64,000 bases of DNA from contig OX485808.1 in NCBI GenBank assembly GCA_950295325.1, positions 36,414,527 to 36,478,526 of the forward strand, given 5' to 3'. This DNA comes from Polytrichum commune (lineage: Eukaryota > Streptophyta > Polytrichopsida > Polytrichales > Polytrichaceae). Both the position numbers and the translations under genes were made by a program. How positions within the stretch are numbered: position 1 is the stretch's first letter; every line of letters starts with the position of its first letter. This document shows positions 11,460 to 23,000 of the stretch, piece after piece. Below the pieces are notes generated by a model, which worked only from the letters and a program-made list of their open reading frames with translations, was not told the DNA's origin and ran no database searches.

Positions 11460-13535
11460 CAAGACTGACAATTCCCCCCCCCCCTAAAAAATAGAAACAT
11501 GTGTGTGGCCAATGACATGGTTTTTTTTTTTTTATTGATATCAAAGAAATTGAAGGGGCCTCGAAATAGTGGCGCCACATAATATGACATTGTGAGTTCA
11601 ATACAATGTAGGTTGTTATAAATCCATGAAATTGACATTGTATTATTGCTAAGGTACCATGGTATGGATCATATATTACACTTGTCTATGGTTTTGTAAT
11701 AAGAAGAAATCATGTTGTTCTTGAGTGCAAATCTATTTTTGTGTAAGTATTGTTTTGTATTGTGGATTTCTAAAATTTCTTAAAGGCTAATTTGCATTGC
11801 GATGAATTATTGGCTTTATCTTTTGAGATGGCTTCTAAATTGAGCCAAAGTTTGGCCTTAGTTCGACAACTAACTAGACTTAACCATGTGTGCTGGACAA
11901 TCATGGGGCATAGCACTCTGTGGACAAGCTACTTGTTAATTTATAACACGATTTATAATAAGCACATGGTACATGAAAATGACTCACCTCAGCCTTTAAA
12001 GTAATTGGAAGGTACTAAAAATTATGCACAATTAGAAAAATACATAATTAAATGGGTTGTTTAATTGCTTGTCACCAAGATAATATCCCTCAAAAAAGTA
12101 TACCCTTGCTAAGTGTTTGCCTTGGGGGTGGTTGTGACAATATGTCTAATGTATGTGGGTGTTATTTTCTTTTTTTCATGTTCTCCAACTTTTTCCAATG
12201 AGAGTTACTCAAAAAACCATATATCACAATAACAAATCACTAATAGAGCATCAACAGAACTTAGATTGAAAATTGGACCTCCCCTTCATATAGTGATGGT
12301 CATCGGAAGTGCATGTTTGTTGATTCCTTAACTAAATACGCAGTGAGATCCTTGGGGTTGTGTTCACAGTGAGTAAGGAAAAGTTTATAAATTTGGAAGA
12401 CTTAACCTCATAATATCCTTTTATACAAACCCCTACATATTGAGTGTTTTAAATTGTATATTTACTTATTATGTATGATAATGATTCTAACTCCTTAGTC
12501 TCGAAGATGGCCGATCCAAGGTTTTTTTAATGTTGATATGGTGTATTTGAGCTACATACTTCCATGTTGAGCTAATTGTGTATGATCCTATCTAAAACAA
12601 TTCCATTCTTCAAGTGCACTTCTTGAATCTGCTGATTACTTACTGTAATTGAGCAGTTATGTTCAAACACTCAATAAGGGTTTTCTTCAAAGCTCATATT
12701 TAAGCAAATATGAACACATTCATCAAAACCTAAACTTTTTGGTTGCCTTTAATTTTATAGGCGGATCCGTCAATAGACTTTTACTATACTTGATTTTGTG
12801 GGAGATGTATGGATCCTCTATAATTATTTGAATGAATCGCTATCAAAATATGATGGAAAAACTGAAATATTGATTTTTTTGAAGTTAAATGAGGTGCACA
12901 AGCATATTAAAGCAAACAACTCTTGATCCCTACAAAGATTTAAGTGAAAGTGATTCAAAATTATATACTAACTTTGAGTTTTGTGAAAAATATCATAAAG
13001 TGTTTTAAAGGACTTATTGTTTACAAAACCAAGCAATGTATGTTTTCAAAATCAATTAAAAACAATAAACATATTTTGGAATACAATGCAAGTGGTGTGC
13101 GAGTAGGTGATGTTGAACAAGTCATTGTCTTATATCTATATAAACTGTGATAAAAATTACATCAAACTTTTTATTTTTTATGATGCCTGCAAGTTTCATA
13201 TTCAACAAACATGTAACAAAATTCCAAGTTCAACATGTTTAAGGTTATGAAATTTACATCCAACCCCAAATTTAGCCATTTTGCTTTTGAGCATTACTTT
13301 TGATGATAAGTTAGGAAGTTGGACTTAGTCCAATTATACTTAAAGTATCGGCTTCAACTCATAAGTCTTTTTCAACTCTTAAATCAAATTCAGACTAAGA
13401 AAGGGTTTACACATAGATTTTTTGGTCCACTACAACAACAACGAAAATTGGGAACTTGAGGTGATTTGCACTTCATGGGTGTTGGAAACTCAAGTCCAAG
13501 ACTAAAGTGATTCACGCATTGTAAGTGTTGGCAAT
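11460..13535. other. Non-coding interval absent from repeat copy B
   Basis: About 2.1 kb with no supported gene. It begins beside a C run at 11475-11487 and contains a T run at 11520-11533 and generally AT-rich sequence. Copy B passes directly from the equivalent of 11455 to the equivalent of 13540. This is therefore either an insertion in A or a deletion in B. I found no clear terminal repeats. Confidence 0.5.
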
Positions 13536-13719
13536 GGCGAGTTAGCCTTAAATTCGGCCTTCCAAAGACAGGTGCATCAAACATCCATAATAGTCAATAC
13601 TAAACAATGTGGTTGTAGTATTTTCTTATTGCCGGTGCAACTTACAGACAGTACAGACAGTGTACAGACAGTGGGTGCAGACAGTGGGCGGCAAATTCGA
13701 GGGGTTGGTGGTAACCCTA

Positions 13720-14737
13720 ACCTCAACCAGAGTCCGGGGAGTTTTTTACCAAAATCGGTAGATTTCCGATCTTTTATGAAAAGATTCGGATTTTTTATTT
13801 TTTGATCGGAAGCTACCTAAATCCAATTTTTTTTGTCGGTTAAATTCCGATATTTAACTTTCTCATTCGGTAATTTTCCGATTTTGTGAATTTCAATTCG
13901 GTATGTTTCCGAAGATTTGTATTGTACGTCGGATTTGTTTTTTTTTAATATTAAAAAAAATTGGTATTATGCTTTTAAATGGGCGAATTTGAATAAAGAC
14001 AGACTACAGAAATAAGCATTTCGATGGGTAAGCTCTGAATCAAGACAGCTGCAGAAATAAGCATTTCGATGGGTAAGCTTTGATCAAGACAGCTGCAGAA
14101 ATAAGCTTTTCGATGGGTAAGCTCTGAATCAAGACAGCTGCAGAAATAAGCATTTCGATGGGTAAGCTTTGATCAAGACAACTGCAGAAATAAGCATTAC
14201 AGACTGCAGAAATAAGCATTTCGATGGATAAGCTCTGAATCAAAACAGACTGCAAAAATAAGCATTACAGACTGCAGAAATAAGCGTTTCGATGGGTAAG
14301 CTCTGAATCAAGACAGCTGCAGAAATAAGCCTTACAGACTGCAGAAATAAGCATTTCGATGGGTAAGCTCTGAATCAAGACAACCTGCACGCATGCACCT
14401 CAAGCTTGCCAAACATGGAAGGTTTTGTAAGAAACTCCCTACCAAACTCATTTGAATTAAAGCATAACTCTATTACCCTAGTAAATTTTTCCGCCCTATC
14501 CCTAATCCCTTCGGCTACTTGCCTAAAATTTAAAAATTGGCTCGGTAAATATCCTAAAATATGATGCCTCAACCGGCTATATTGCCGATATTTTCTCATT
14601 TCAACCGGTCAATTTCCGACCTTTCTAATTTTAAGTCGGTACCTCGTCCGAATCATTGCAAATTCATTCAGAAATCTTCAAAAAAATTCGGCTAGCTCGT
14701 AACTAAAGTTCGGTACTCCCCGTTCATTGACCTCAAC
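13720..14737. mobile_element. Non-autonomous hAT-like element, 1,002 bp
   Basis: The element is 13728-14729. Its ends are CAGAGTCCGGGGAGT and, inverted, CAATGAACGGGGAGT (11 of 15 match). The flanks are ACCTCAAC at 13720-13727 and 14730-14737, a perfect 8-bp duplication. Many short TTCCGAT/TCGG motifs fill both subterminal regions, as in hAT elements where transposase binds subterminal repeats. Copy B has an uninterrupted site at about 29270. It contains no transposase. Confidence 0.85.
13990..14390. repeat. About 49-bp tandem repeat inside the hAT-like element
   Basis: About eight partly deleted copies of a unit containing CAGAAATAAGCATTTCGATG, then GGTAAGCTCTGAATCAAGA. The unit length varies because some copies lack the middle part. 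Confidence 0.85.
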
Positions 14738-15126
14738 ACGAGGTCTACATATATAATAGCAAGAGACCTGCACTTGGACCTCGACCCAAGGAAGGCGTAA
14801 CTGTTGGTAACTGTTGAGTTTCAGCTAATTAGGCTTGGGATCCGGGTTCCATAGTTGACTTAGAGTACGTTTCCATGTAGGCTAGTTGCCCACCGCATTT
14901 TAGAAAATAATGGGTTGGAGGTGTTCTCATGTATTTAAGCACAATCATATTCTAGCATATACAATTGTGTCAAACATTATAATATACTTCATGGTGGTAA
15001 ACATTGTAATATATTTCATTAGCATTATCAATTTCTAGGTGTTGGTGGTAACCCTACACTCTACACGAGGCCTACATAATGCAAATTTGGAGCAGGAGAC
15101 TTGCACTTGGACCTGGACCCAAGGAA

Positions 15127-16538
15127 GGCGTAACCACCGAATTTTTTTTCACTTTTTAATGGGAGGTGAAATGGCTATGTTGATGTTATTTTACATTTCA
15201 ATTTCGGCTATGTGAAGAGATTAAATTGTAAATATTGCGATGAAATGTGTGGTAGAATAAAATTTCTGCTATCTTGAAATGGCCATAGAGAATTGCAAAT
15301 GCGATACTTGTTTGAATGGCTTTTGGAACTTTAGCTAAGTGAAAAAATATATATATATTGCAAGGTCACTATTGGAGCAGGAAAATGCAGCAGTTTATAT
15401 GCGAAATTACATCCCACACATCGTTGCAAAAACAAATTAGGAGGAAACCACTTCTTTATTCAAAATGGCATGCATTGCCAATAAGCCATGTGAGACGTAG
15501 GCTCTTAAAAGTAGAAAGTTATATAAGTTCCTTGTCTTGTGAATAGTAATGAAGAAGTCGGGAAAACCCCCTAAATCTTTCATGATATGCAAATCAAACA
15601 CCTAGTGCATATTGGCCATGCTTCCGCTTTCCAGCTCTCCAGTTTGAAACGAACTCTTTGTATAGGAACGATGTCAATTTGTAGTGTTTTTGTGCGAACA
15701 TTGTTTTAGCAAGAGGCAAATGTACAGTTAAGCGGTTGCGGAGTTTGTTCTTCAAAAAAGAAACATTGGAAAATGTTCTTTTGTCTTCTATCCTCCCAAG
15801 AACCAACAAAATGGGATGCAATGAGACAAAGTTAGTAAGAAGCCAACATGCATTCACAAACATGAATACACAAAGAATGAGAAATTTAAATGAAGTAATT
15901 TTTTTCAAAATATAACCCCTTACCTGGATCATCGCAATTTATGCGAGCTTACATAACTTAGGAAACATATCCTTTAAAGGGCTAGATTGCACCAAGGCAC
16001 ACCATAGGTAGGTTACGGGATGAATGTGTATGTCCATAGCCCTCACTGCACGAGGAGTGTTATTCACCACAGCCACGGCAAACCAATGGAACTGCCAATC
16101 AAGTGCCATTCCACTCAACATTGTTGGACTTGTATCATAAACATGTGGAGCACTAGAGATATCCCTGGTGTGACCATATGTTTGCTTCAAAGTGTTCATG
16201 TACCCTATGAGTTTGTCCTCATGCCCTGGCTCAAGCCAAAATTGAGGATATACAATGGATAGTGCATCCATTACCTCACTAGGGGGGAACCTATCATTTA
16301 ATTCCATGACTATCATGGCTTCATCATCTGCAAGCAAAAAACCGAGGCTAAAGGCGAAATGAGGTTGGAGGCGGGAGGCGGGGGCGGCAAATCCCAACTG
16401 TGAGCGATTTGATTAGGGTAGATTTAGGCGATTTAATTAGGGCTAGATTCGATTATTATAATTGGGATTTTTGTACCATCATTTAGGTTATAGCATTGAG
16501 TGCGAATAATCGCCCAAATAAAATTCGGTGGGCGTAAT
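15127..16538 (-). mobile_element. hAT element, 1,396 bp, with a partial transposase
   Basis: The element is 15135-16530, with termini CACCGAATTTT and AAAATTCGGTG. The flanks are GGCGTAAC (15127-15134) and GGCGTAAT (16531-16538), an 8-bp duplication with one change. Other copies of the host repeat have the uninterrupted GGCGTAACTGTTGG. It encodes only the C-terminal part of a hAT transposase, so it is an internally deleted derivative. Confidence 0.87.
15594..16397 (-). pseudogene. hAT transposase, C-terminal fragment
   Basis: Two minus-strand exons. The upstream one (about 16310-15945) includes MELNDRFPPSEVMDALSIVY and YPQFWLEPGHEDKL. The downstream one (about 15830-15594) includes EDKRTFSNVSFLKNKLRNRL and ends in TAA. 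The second block resembles the hAT dimerisation region near the end of these transposases, with the usual ER/KTFS..SF.K.KLRNRL pattern. An AT-rich intron of roughly 100 bp separates them. The N-terminal zinc finger and catalytic core are missing, because the sequence reaches the element terminus too soon. A non-functional relic is the simplest reading. Confidence 0.7.
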
Positions 16539-16845
16539 TGTTGGTAACTATTGAGCTTCATCTAAATAGACTTGGGATCCAAGTCCTATAGTTGACTTAC
16601 AGTGAATTTCCATGTGGGTTGCTCGCTCACTAGATACTAGAAAAAAATAGGTCGGAGGTTTTCTCATGTACTTAAGGGCAAGCTGTCTTCCAACCACATT
16701 AAGGCGGTTTGCTAGACTGTGAAGGGTTGTGGACATGGGTTGTTAAGCTTTCATGCATCCACTAAAGAATCTTTAACCTACAAGTGTTGGTCACTGAAGG
16801 TTTTGAAGATCAATTTTAGAAAGAGGAGGAGATTTGAACCAATGT

Positions 16846-17060
16846 TCGGGAAGTTTTTGGGCATAGTCAGTCAAGATCCTAGTGATTTTAAATCTAGCAT
16901 GTTGCATGTTGACATCTTCCGGTTTTTCTTTATTCATTTGAGGTATATTCTATAGATTCCTCTAAAACAATCGATAATTCTACGGGAGTCTCCAACTTCA
17001 ACGAGTTATTTTTCAAACTCAACCAGTTCATCTATAATTGACCACCGGTTCTTCTCGGAC
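16846..17060. repeat. Dispersed MITE-like repeat F, copy 1
   Basis: A block starting near TTTTTGGGCATAGTCAGTCA and ending near CCACCGGTTCTTCTC. It recurs inverted at 32769-32970, truncated at 42807-42880, as a short version at 47876-48010 and as a composite at 62006-62470. Ends resemble TCGGGGAGAT in the better copies. Confidence 0.6.
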
Positions 17061-17430
17061 ATAGGTTTGAACCTAGAGGAGGAGGTTAGTAGGTGGGCCC
17101 GGGTTTGAGAAGATGGGAAGTAACTAATTGACACATTCAAACCCTACCCCACCACATACCCTCTACATTTGGGGTAGGTTTGTCCATATTCACACTAGTA
17201 TCTGGCAGGTGATTGGCATGCATGAAAACTCACCCTTAGCCGACCCATTTGGCATATGGAGACTAGAATCCAAATTTGTTGATGGTGTTGTGTTTACCTC
17301 ACCATATAGCCCTAGCACATGGGCATAGAATCGGCCACTTAGGGCCCCGCCATGGCGGTAGGTGCCACCCAGGCTGTGTTTGCCGCCAGGCCCAAGGTTG
17401 TGGGGTATGGGGCAGTAGCATGCACCGCCT

Positions 17431-18710
17431 GGTGAGGCCCTAGGGAACAACTTTTACTTTAAATGTAAACCATATGGGGGTTTTCATTGAATTTTTTTTT
17501 ACTGTTTCATAGAGACAGGTTGCGGCAGGAATAGAAAGCCGGACTAGCGCTCATTTGTTGCTGGTATGCCACACAATTTGAGGATTTAGGGTCTCTTTTA
17601 TTTTGTTAATTTTTGGCAACACTTCAACAAAAATTTGTGTAGGATAGTCCATTAGATTTGTTGCAATTGTAGCAACAATGAGTGAAAGAGAATTCGGGCG
17701 TTTAGGGTCACATGAAGGTCATAATAGTATCGCAAATGTCAGCCCATCCTCTGTTAGAGGTACATCCTCGCCAATGGTCGTTTTTGGAGCCATGCCCCCC
17801 AATTATTTTTCAACTTGTGGAGGCTCTAAAATCAAAGGGAAAGAAGAGGGTTGTGCCAACACGAATAGATGTACCAGTAGGGGATAGGCGGTCTATGTAG
17901 CTATTAGGGACATCATTGACTTGTACGAGGAGGAGTAAACTTGCGAGAAGATGATATAGGCGATAAGTCCACATGGTTTGACTATGCATGACAACAATCA
18001 TTCATTTGTTTGATTGTTGTGGGGTTGATATTCTTTGCCATAAGGAACATATCCTTGAATCGGTGCATAAATTCGTGGGTGCATACACCCTTGTTAGCCC
18101 CCTTAACAATCTTGATCATTTTTCAATTCTAACTAGGGTCACGAGCGCTAACCCTTCGCATTCCGCCATGCCAATGATTAGCTCCTCATACCGCAGACCT
18201 TATAGTTCATAGGAGGGGAACCAACCCTCCTACTTTGCTTTCGGAACTCACCCCTTAATCGGTAATCAATTCTTAGATGTGGACTTTCATCCATGAAAGT
18301 CCAATCTTATGTTGATCATCGCATTGCCGGAGCAACTCTATAACAACCCGGACCACACTAGACAATTATGCCCTCACATTGGGCCAAAGCCCATGATAAG
18401 TATGCAAAGGTCTATGAACAATATTCAATATGTGAGCTTCTGAATTTTGCGTTTGGCAACTTACATTGTGGATTAACTAATCCTTCATGTATTAATGTGC
18501 ATCTGACAGTTTCGTGAATGCACTTGTGATCAATTCAAAAGGAATTAGTAAACTTGGGGTGGTTTGCCGGTTTGATGTTGTATTAGACCATGCTACAACA
18601 ATTATTTGAGTGTAAGCTGACTTCAATTTGGGTTGTCTTTTTGAAGCCGTTCAGTAGATGAAGCCAAAAGCAAGCAATGAGTTTCAAAGCTCAATCTCAA
18701 CAAGTCCCAT
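17431..18710. other. No supported gene
   Basis: Between repeat copies A and B. It contains only short open frames (for example 17678-17887, starting MSEREFGRLG) with no recognisable domain and no splice-supported extension. I see no terminal repeats either. Confidence 0.5.
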
Positions 18711-19413
18711 TCACACACCAATTGCAGAGAGCGGTTATAACAACAAGTTTTTTTTAAAAAAAAATAAAAAATAAAAAAATCAATGTGATGATGGAAAAGA
18801 AGAGAACCAGCTATCTTCTTAAATATATCTTAAGAAAGAAAGAGATAGTTCTTTTTGCATACATAATTGCAAGATTCCACAAAGAAATGATGATGAGGAT
18901 GAGAAGAAGTGAACTTGGTGAAAGAAACCATATTTTCATGTGTCATCAATTACTGCAACAATTTATTGTGTGTACCGTATCTTGAGTGCGAAAACTTCCA
19001 CACGACCAAGTAATTGACATGCATCAAAGACCCAGACTCCGCTATAACAAGGCTCGCAGATATTTCATGCAGATAACTCCTTTGATTGAATGCACATGCT
19101 TGTGATAATGTATAATATGCTAAACAAGCTACATCATTTATGGTATTTAGTGTCACGTGCACTTTTTGCGAAGGGCCTAAACTAGATGCCTACAGGTCTC
19201 AGAATGTCACACCCGCCAATTGTCAATATGATTTCCATTTGTTAACATAAGTAAATTTTTAGAGTAAAAAAATATGTGCTTTTTGACATTAAGCGGGATA
19301 TGTTAGATGATAATCTTGAATTTTTGGTTTCCAAGGGGAAGATTTTTTTTTTAGCGTGTTAATGGCAAGTGCCATGTGTTTACATTTTAGTATGCAAGAT
19401 GAAGATAATCTTA
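18711..19413. repeat. Long dispersed repeat copy B, left part
   Basis: Aligns with copy A from about 8890 onward (CATTCACACACCA, then TTGCAGAGA) without the MITE found there. It contains an A-rich stretch at 18750-18780. It continues into the 477-bp segment that is duplicated on both sides of the LINE. Confidence 0.8.
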
Positions 19414-19890
19414 AGCATACTAATGGCAAGTTACACTTGTGTACACTTTAGTCAACTTGTACCCCATTGTGTAACATATGCATCCACATCATAACACTAT
19501 TGAACATGCTCATGTCAAGATATTAGGAAGTGCACTTGAACGCCAAGTGTCATGAGTTGAAACTTATGGTGAGGGTGTTAATCATCAACATAACCTAAGA
19601 TATGCCTCAAAATACAGCAAGTGACACTAAATACCATAAATAGTGTAGTATATTGATACATGCAATACAATTGCCTTTGCAAATAGGTTGCCTCTTTACA
19701 CATGCCAATTACCTTGGGTGAAAACCACTTAAAAAACCCTTGTAACTTTGTTTATTCATATATATGGCACCCACATTTGAAATAAGTACTATAATTGTAT
19801 TAGTTTACTGTGGTAGAAAATACTGAAAATAGTGTAGAATGTCGATATATTAGTGTGGGCCAACCTAATTGCAGATATCAATGCACTAGA
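19414..19890. repeat. Left copy of a 477-bp direct duplication flanking the LINE
   Basis: Bases 19414-19890 match 27745-28221 at a constant offset of 8,331 with two differences seen (ACTGTGG/ACTATGG and ATCAATGC/ATCAGTGC). Repeat copy A shows the ancestral base at both sites, so each flank gained one change. Beyond its edges, the left side continues only to the left and the right side only to the right of the host repeat, as for a target site duplication. Confidence 0.9.
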
Positions 19891-20057
19891 AAAGAAAAGA
19901 AAAAGAAAAGAAAAGAAAAAATAACGCCCGTATTTTCACACGAGCATGACTACGAGCCCGTTGGCCTCATACTAATCACGGGTTCCGTGATGTAGTATGT
20001 GGTTTTATGCCTCCGTTAGGAGGTGGGCTCTGGTGGTTCCCTACAAGTTCATTTTGA

Positions 20058-23000
20058 TTAAGGTGGGGGTACGGGTGGTTGTTTATTGTCGAGTTTTCTT
20101 TTATTGAGTACCAAGTACGTGAGGTATTTAATAGCGTTTTGGTGTATGTCTTTCATGAGTTTTTTGATGTTAGATTTAGGGATTTTTAAGTCCGTTAGTT
20201 TTTGGATGGAGTGTTCGTGTATGGCTCCTCGTACTCCTGCAATGATTGTTATAACGGGGTTGGTTTTCCAACCCTTGTTGTGGATGTCGTGATTTAGTGG
20301 GTCGTATTTGGCGTGTTTCTGTGCAATGGCCTGTTCAGGGAATCTGTCATGGCAGTAAGTGAATTCGATAAATTGTACTGTGTGGTTGGATGATGGTAAT
20401 ATGGGTAGAGTGATATGATTTGGGGCACCGATCAAGCATAAGATGTCAGGTCTGAGTTTAGCTTGACATTGACATGGCTTTTGGGGGCATGTACATGCTA
20501 ATAACCAGTCTGGTACTGTGGTTTCTTGTGGCTGGTTGTTGAGATGTCCGGCATTGGTTCTTGTGAGGAACCGTGTATGTTTGTTTGCTTGTAATGTTTG
20601 TGTGATCAGATGTACTGCTTTGTTATGTCTTGCGATTCGGAGACCTTTTAAGTATGGGTGTTCGCATATTGATAGCAAGTGCGGCCACGTGTCTCTCTCA
20701 TTTATGTGGCAAAGTGTGCAGTTGGGGTTTGGGTGTGTGAGGGGCCAAAAAATACTTTTTCTATGGTTGCCCATATATTGAGCGTATCTAAATTTTAATG
20801 TTTGGGTGATTTGGGTATCTGGTATTTGGTCATTATTCCAAAAGTGATTGGAGAGTTTTTGGTTTATTTGGGTGTTGGAGAGCCATTTATCTACGTATGG
20901 GAATTTATTTATGGCTAGGGCTGTTTCTAAGTCGTCGTGTGCTTTTGTTATGAATGTGCGTAAGTTGCGGATGGCTCCGTCGTGTGTGCCTGTGGGGCAG
21001 CTGGCAAGCCAGTAGGGGGTGGGGCGGGCGATGTGGATGTGTGGGGTTTGTTCTGGTTTTTCTAAGTTATTCCCTTCATTTGCTAGGTCATCGGCTAGTT
21101 CATTTCCGGTGATGCCTGTGTGCGCTCGGACTTTATGTATGTGGATTTTGTGGGGGGTCCAGTAAATCTTCCTTACTATGGCGGCTATAAGTAGTTTGTC
21201 GGGGTGGTGGTGTTGTGATGTTGGGTGTTGTATGTGGTTATTTATGAGGTATATGCTGTTGAGGCTGTCGGTAAATATGTGTGTTTCTGTTTGTGTGATT
21301 TTTATGTTTTTGATAGCGAGGAGTATGGCATATAGTTCGGCTCTAAGTATATTTTGATAGCCTGGTAATCGTTTTGCTATTCGGGTGTTATTATTGGGGC
21401 TATATACTCCCGATCCTGCAGTATTGCCCACAATTTGTCCTTCTGAGTTTTTTGTGGGGGGGATGAAGGATCCGTCTGTGTATACGCATTGTTGTGGGGG
21501 GAATTTGGGGGGGGGGGGTGGGTGTATGTATAGGTATTTGGTATTGGTATGGTGGTGTGATTATTAGTGTGTGGTATATTTACTTTGGGGGTATTTTTCC
21601 ATAAATTGGAGAGTTTAACTTTATAGTGTGTAAGGTTGGGCTTAATGGGGTGGGTGTCTATATGTGTGTTAGTTATGTGTTGCAAGATTTGTTTTAATGT
21701 GTGCGGTGTTCGGACGTTTGGACTTAATGTTACTTGGTTGTGTATACAAATGATTGATGTGAGTTCCGGTTCGTCGTATTGGTAGTATGTTGGCCACTCG
21801 GGTGTAGGTTTATATTTTATGGTGTGTGGTGGTATGGTTGCCATGACGTGTATGTCGGGTTTTGTGGCAAGTGGGAGGTTTTGTGTTGTCCAGTCTTTAT
21901 GGTTGGCTATTAGGATGGTAACTGTTTTGGGGTCTTCCTTGGCGGCCATTCTGGCCCAGTGGATGGCTTCTAACGTTGTGTTGTAGTCCGTGGGGAAAGC
22001 TAGTCCTATCCCTGTCCATTTAGAGGATTTTGCGTGACCTAGTGAGCCGAATATTATGTCTCGGTTATGTGGGGAGTGGTATTGTGTTATTTGAATGGGG
22101 CATGTGAGGGGGGATGAGTAGTAAGTGTGTGTGATTTGGAAAGTTGTGATGAGTGTTTTGATGATTTCAGGGTGGAGTGTTTGATGTAGGTTTTGCGGTT
22201 GAATTGTCTTTGATTTTTTCTTGGGAAGTATAGTGACGTATCTTTGGAGGAGCCATAGTACTTCGGTTTCAAAATCTTGTGGAGGTGGGTGAAGGAAGTT
22301 AGTTAAATGTTGGTGTTTGTATTGTGTGAATTGGCTCCAAAGCCATTGTAGTCTATCTATATTAATGGAGGCGATGTGGTTTCCATTTTGATCATATACA
22401 CTGGCTACTGAGGTATTTATTTGGATAGTGGGTTTATTAACTAGGATGTCTTTGTCCGGGTTACATTCCTGGGTGGAGGTTGTAAGGTTGGTGATTTTTA
22501 GTGGTGGTTGGATGAATTTCATATCCTTAGTTTGGACATGTGAGAGGTAGTTGGCGTATGTTTTGGCCATTGTTTGTTCTAGTAGGGTGTTATTGTATTG
22601 TGTTATGGCTAGTAGGTTGTGGTCAAGTAGGATATTATCCGGGTGTAGAAGGTCTTCTTCCTTGCGCCATTGTTGTATGGTATTGTTCGTGTTTTGCCAT
22701 AGGCATAAGTATGATTTATTAATGGCTTGCGCACCCCACTTATCTTTTCTAGTGGTGGTTTTTTCCTTTATTATTTTGTGTATGGCTCGACCTAATGGCG
22801 GGTCTAGTTGTTGTATGTTTGTTAGGTTTGTTGGTGGCGGTGGTTGTATGGTGTTTTGGGGCGTGTGAGGTTGTGAGTGTGGGAATAGAGTTTGTGCTTG
22901 ATGTAGTGCCGCTTTGATAATTTTGGGGGCATGTTTGTATATAGTGCGGAATTCTTCCGGTGTGAGTATGGCATTAGTGGTCTTATTTTGAATTTGTAGG

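Larger units (their letters stand above)
8888..17430. repeat. Long non-coding dispersed repeat, copy A
   Basis: Blocks in this interval recur in the same order in copy B (about 18711-19890 and 28222-31400). Examples are 9467-10640 with 18780-19890, 10800-11450 with 28345-29000, and 17180-17300 with 31265-31380. The short frames within it are not conserved in sense between copies. Copy A is longer because of a Tourist-like MITE (8921-9453), two hAT elements (13728-14729 and 15135-16530), and about 2 kb at 11460-13535 absent from copy B. The repeat family is not identified. Confidence 0.75.

Noticed and set aside
17678-17887. 69-codon frame starting MSEREFGRLG
   Set aside because: Resembles a gene start, but no continuation, domain or second copy.
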